Assembly: GCA_020048295.1 (NCBI GenBank)
Contig: JAIFMT010000060.1
Span: 1 to 7,235, forward strand
Source of the DNA: Rhodoferax sp.
GTDB taxonomy: Bacteria > Pseudomonadota > Gammaproteobacteria > Burkholderiales > Burkholderiaceae
Reading direction: 5' to 3'
Length of the DNA stretch: 7,235 nt
Below, piece after piece: positions 5,752 through 7,235 of the stretch. Each line of letters starts with the position of its first letter. Positions within the stretch are counted from its first letter, which is position 1. Below the pieces are notes generated by a model. The model saw only the letters and a program-made list of their open reading frames with translations, did no database searches and was not told where the DNA came from. Both the position numbers and the translations under genes were made by a program.

Positions 5752-6981
5752 ATGAGCCCCTACGACCAACTCGACACCTGGATCGATAACCACTTTGACG
5801 AACAGGTGGCTTTTCTGCAGGAGCTCATTCGTGTGCCCAGCGACACCCCGCCCGGCAACAACGCGCCGCACGCCGATCGCGCGGCCGAACTGTTCAATGC
5901 GATGGGATTGAGTGCACAAAAGCACCCGGTGCCCGCTGCCCAAGTGCAAGCTGCCGGCCTGCAAAGCATCACCAACCTGATCGTGCGCCGCACTTATGGC
6001 ACTGGCGGAAAAACCATTGCGCTCAATGCGCACGGCGACGTGGTGCCACCCGGCGAAGGCTGGACGCATGACCCGTATGGCGGGGAAATTGAAAACGGCA
6101 AGATTTACGGTCGCGCTGCGGCGGTGAGCAAGTGCGACTTTTCAACTTACGCCTTTGCCATTCGCGCACTCGAAGCGGTCTGCGCACCAAAACAGGGCCA
6201 GATCGACCTGCTGCTGACCTACGACGAAGAATTTGGCGGCGAAGTCGGACCCGGCTGGCTGCTGGCGCATCAACTCACCCAGCCCGACCTGATGATTGCC
6301 GCCGGTTTCAGCTACCAGGTGATCACCGCGCACAACGGCTGCCTGCAGCTTGAAGTCACGGTGCATGGCCAGATGGCGCACGCCGCCATTCCCGAGTCTG
6401 GTGTCGATGCGCTGCAAGCGGCGGTGAAAATCCTCAACGTGCTGTACGCGCAAAACGAGCACTACCGCGCCAACATCACCTCGCAGGTCGAGGGCATCAG
6501 CCACCCGTATCTGAATGTCGGACTGATCGAGGGCGGCACCAACACCAACGTCATTCCCGGAAAGGTCAGCTTCAAGCTGGATCGGCGCATGATTCCTGAG
6601 GAAGATGCTTCGCAGGTGGAAGCAACGCTGCGCCAGCTCATCAGTGAAACTGCCGCGCAATTGCCGGGGGTGACGGTGACGATCCGACGCATGCTGCTGG
6701 CGCAGGCCATGAAACCGCTGCCCGGCAACGCGCCGCTGGTGCAAGCCATACAGAAACATGGCAAAGCCGTGTTTGGCGAAGACATCCCCGCGCTGGGCAC
6801 GCCGCTGTACACCGACGTGCGGCTGTTTGTCGAACGCGGTATTCCCGGCGTGATCTACGGTGCCGGCCCGCGCACCGTGCTCGAATCGCACGCCAAACGC
6901 GCCGATGAACGACTTGACCTGAGCGACCTGCGACGCGCCACCCAGGTGGTGGCACGCACGCTGGCCGACTTGTTGGGATGA
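5752..6981 (+). CDS. M20-family metallohydrolase, ArgE/DapE-like, substrate unknown
   Basis: This 409-residue cytoplasmic protein has M20 amidohydrolase/peptidase architecture. An N-terminal LQELIRVPSDTPPG is followed by the metal motif ALNAHGDVVPPGEGW (His94, Asp96), KIYGRAAAVSKCDF (118-130) and the general-base/ligand pair YDEEFGGE (Glu159, Glu160). A lid-domain VTVHGQMAHAAIPESGVDA follows (203-220), and it ends with LESHAKRADERLDL carrying the final ligand His380. Unusually, the position of the metal-bridging Asp in canonical M20 enzymes (the D of GRG-x-x-D-x-K) is Val125. The later acidic ligand, 29 residues after the base in DapE, falls at Tyr188 in GFSYQV. The ATG at 5752 has only weak TGAGA upstream, but the homologous N-terminus starts there. 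Being last in the purine run, it may act on a ureido or N-carbamoyl compound. That is inference from context; specificity cannot be read from the sequence. Confidence 0.85.
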   Translation: MSPYDQLDTWIDNHFDEQVAFLQELIRVPSDTPPGNNAPHADRAAELFNAMGLSAQKHPVPAAQVQAAGLQSITNLIVRRTYGTGGKTIALNAHGDVVPPGEGWTHDPYGGEIENGKIYGRAAAVSKCDFSTYAFAIRALEAVCAPKQGQIDLLLTYDEEFGGEVGPGWLLAHQLTQPDLMIAAGFSYQVITAHNGCLQLEVTVHGQMAHAAIPESGVDALQAAVKILNVLYAQNEHYRANITSQVEGISHPYLNVGLIEGGTNTNVIPGKVSFKLDRRMIPEEDASQVEATLRQLISETAAQLPGVTVTIRRMLLAQAMKPLPGNAPLVQAIQKHGKAVFGEDIPALGTPLYTDVRLFVERGIPGVIYGAGPRTVLESHAKRADERLDLSDLRRATQVVARTLADLLG

Positions 6982-7026
6982 TGACGCAGATGCTATCCGT
7001 CACAGACCAAAATAGCACTGAATCCA

Positions 7027-7053
7027 AAGTGCAATTAATATTAGCCTGCACTT
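7027..7053. other. Stem-loop downstream of the M20 gene
   Basis: AAGTGCA at 7027-7033 pairs perfectly with TGCACTT at 7047-7053 around a 13-nt AT-rich loop that itself contains TAATATTA. No T-run follows, so it is not a classical terminator. It lies 45 bp after the M20 stop, in the AT-rich stretch of 6982-7166 where I see no gene on either strand. Confidence 0.35.
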
Positions 7054-7131
7054 CACCGGTTTGCGAGCTGACACTCACCATCAACACTGGACAAGTGAAG
7101 CACTCCATCGAATGAAGCAAGAATTAAAGTA

Positions 7132-7160
7132 TTGACAACAATAATGCATATCAACACAAT
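7132..7160 (+). promoter_or_regulatory. Sigma70-type promoter of the brnT gene
   Basis: A perfect -35 hexamer TTGACA at 7132-7137 is followed, after a 17-bp spacer, by CACAAT at 7155-7160 (four of six -10 positions). ACAATAA occurs twice, at 7138-7144 and 7156-7162, 18 bp apart. One copy abuts the -35 and the other overlaps the -10, a suggestive arrangement for autoregulation of a toxin-antitoxin operon. The expected start point falls at or next to the ATG at 7167. Confidence 0.6.
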
Positions 7161-7166
7161 AAGTTC

Positions 7167-7235
7167 ATGCGAGTCGAGTTTGACCCAGCCAAAGACGTGT
7201 TGAACCTTAAAAACCACGGTTTGTCACTGGCTTTG
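7167..7235 (+). CDS. brnT: BrnT-family toxin, N-terminal fragment (runs off right edge)
   Basis: The first 23 codons encode MRVEFDPAKDVLNLKNHGLS followed by LAL. This closely fits the N-terminus of the BrnT family (DUF497): a short strand, then FDPAK and an N-x-x-KHG-like motif (here NLKNHG). BrnT proteins are ribonuclease toxins of about 90-100 residues, usually followed by the antitoxin brnA, which represses the operon together with the toxin. The antitoxin would lie beyond the window. No ribosome-binding site precedes the ATG. The gene sits in AT-richer DNA than the purine genes, consistent with an acquired accessory module. Only the N-terminus is visible, so the catalytic residues and the integrity of the gene cannot be judged. 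Confidence 0.75.
   Translation, partial: MRVEFDPAKDVLNLKNHGLSLAL

Noticed and set aside
7027..7053. Stem-loop as an intrinsic terminator of the puuE operon
   Set aside because: The stem is 7 bp with a long loop and has no T-run on either side, so termination is not supported.
6641..7120. Minus-strand open frame of 159 codons reaching into the AT-rich spacer
   Set aside because: Most of it is the complement of the M20 gene. The spacer part gives no recognisable protein and no ribosome-binding site was seen.

Overview
The window looks like a piece of a GC-rich betaproteobacterial chromosome, most likely Burkholderiales/Comamonadaceae (Rhodoferax- or Polaromonas-like). The grounds are the protein sequences, the codon use, and a short dispersed repeat that I associate from memory with that family. 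Most of the window is a urate-degradation locus.

Layout: on the minus strand, bases 1-592 hold the N-terminal half of the membrane urate hydroxylase puuD (it runs off the left edge). It is preceded in the same operon by xdhC (638-1507). A divergent plus-strand gene (1560-2096) encodes a proline-rich lipoprotein with a TonB/TolA-like C-terminal domain. It converges on uraH (2238-2591, minus) across a 141-bp spacer holding two copies of a 49-bp hairpin-forming repeat. From the short uraH/puuE divergent region the plus strand carries puuE (2677-3663), a fused uraD-allC gene (3749-5668) and an M20-family hydrolase (5752-6981). After an AT-rich spacer with a good promoter, the first 23 codons of a BrnT-type toxin (7167-7235) run off the right edge.

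Together the genes describe this route: hypoxanthine/xanthine oxidation (XdhC matures xanthine dehydrogenase), urate to 5-hydroxyisourate (PuuD), to OHCU (UraH), to S-allantoin (UraD half), to allantoate (PuuE), to ureidoglycine (AllC half). The M20 protein is the unassigned member. It may act on a downstream ureido compound, but its metal site looks non-canonical.

No wholly new system is evident. The points most worth following are: a dispersed intergenic-type repeat sitting in frame inside the allC half of the fusion gene, with a second copy in the opposite orientation just upstream of the same gene; the fusion of two non-consecutive enzymes; the M20 enzyme that appears to lack two usual metal ligands; the repeat pair between convergent genes; and a toxin gene whose promoter seems to place the transcript start at the start codon.
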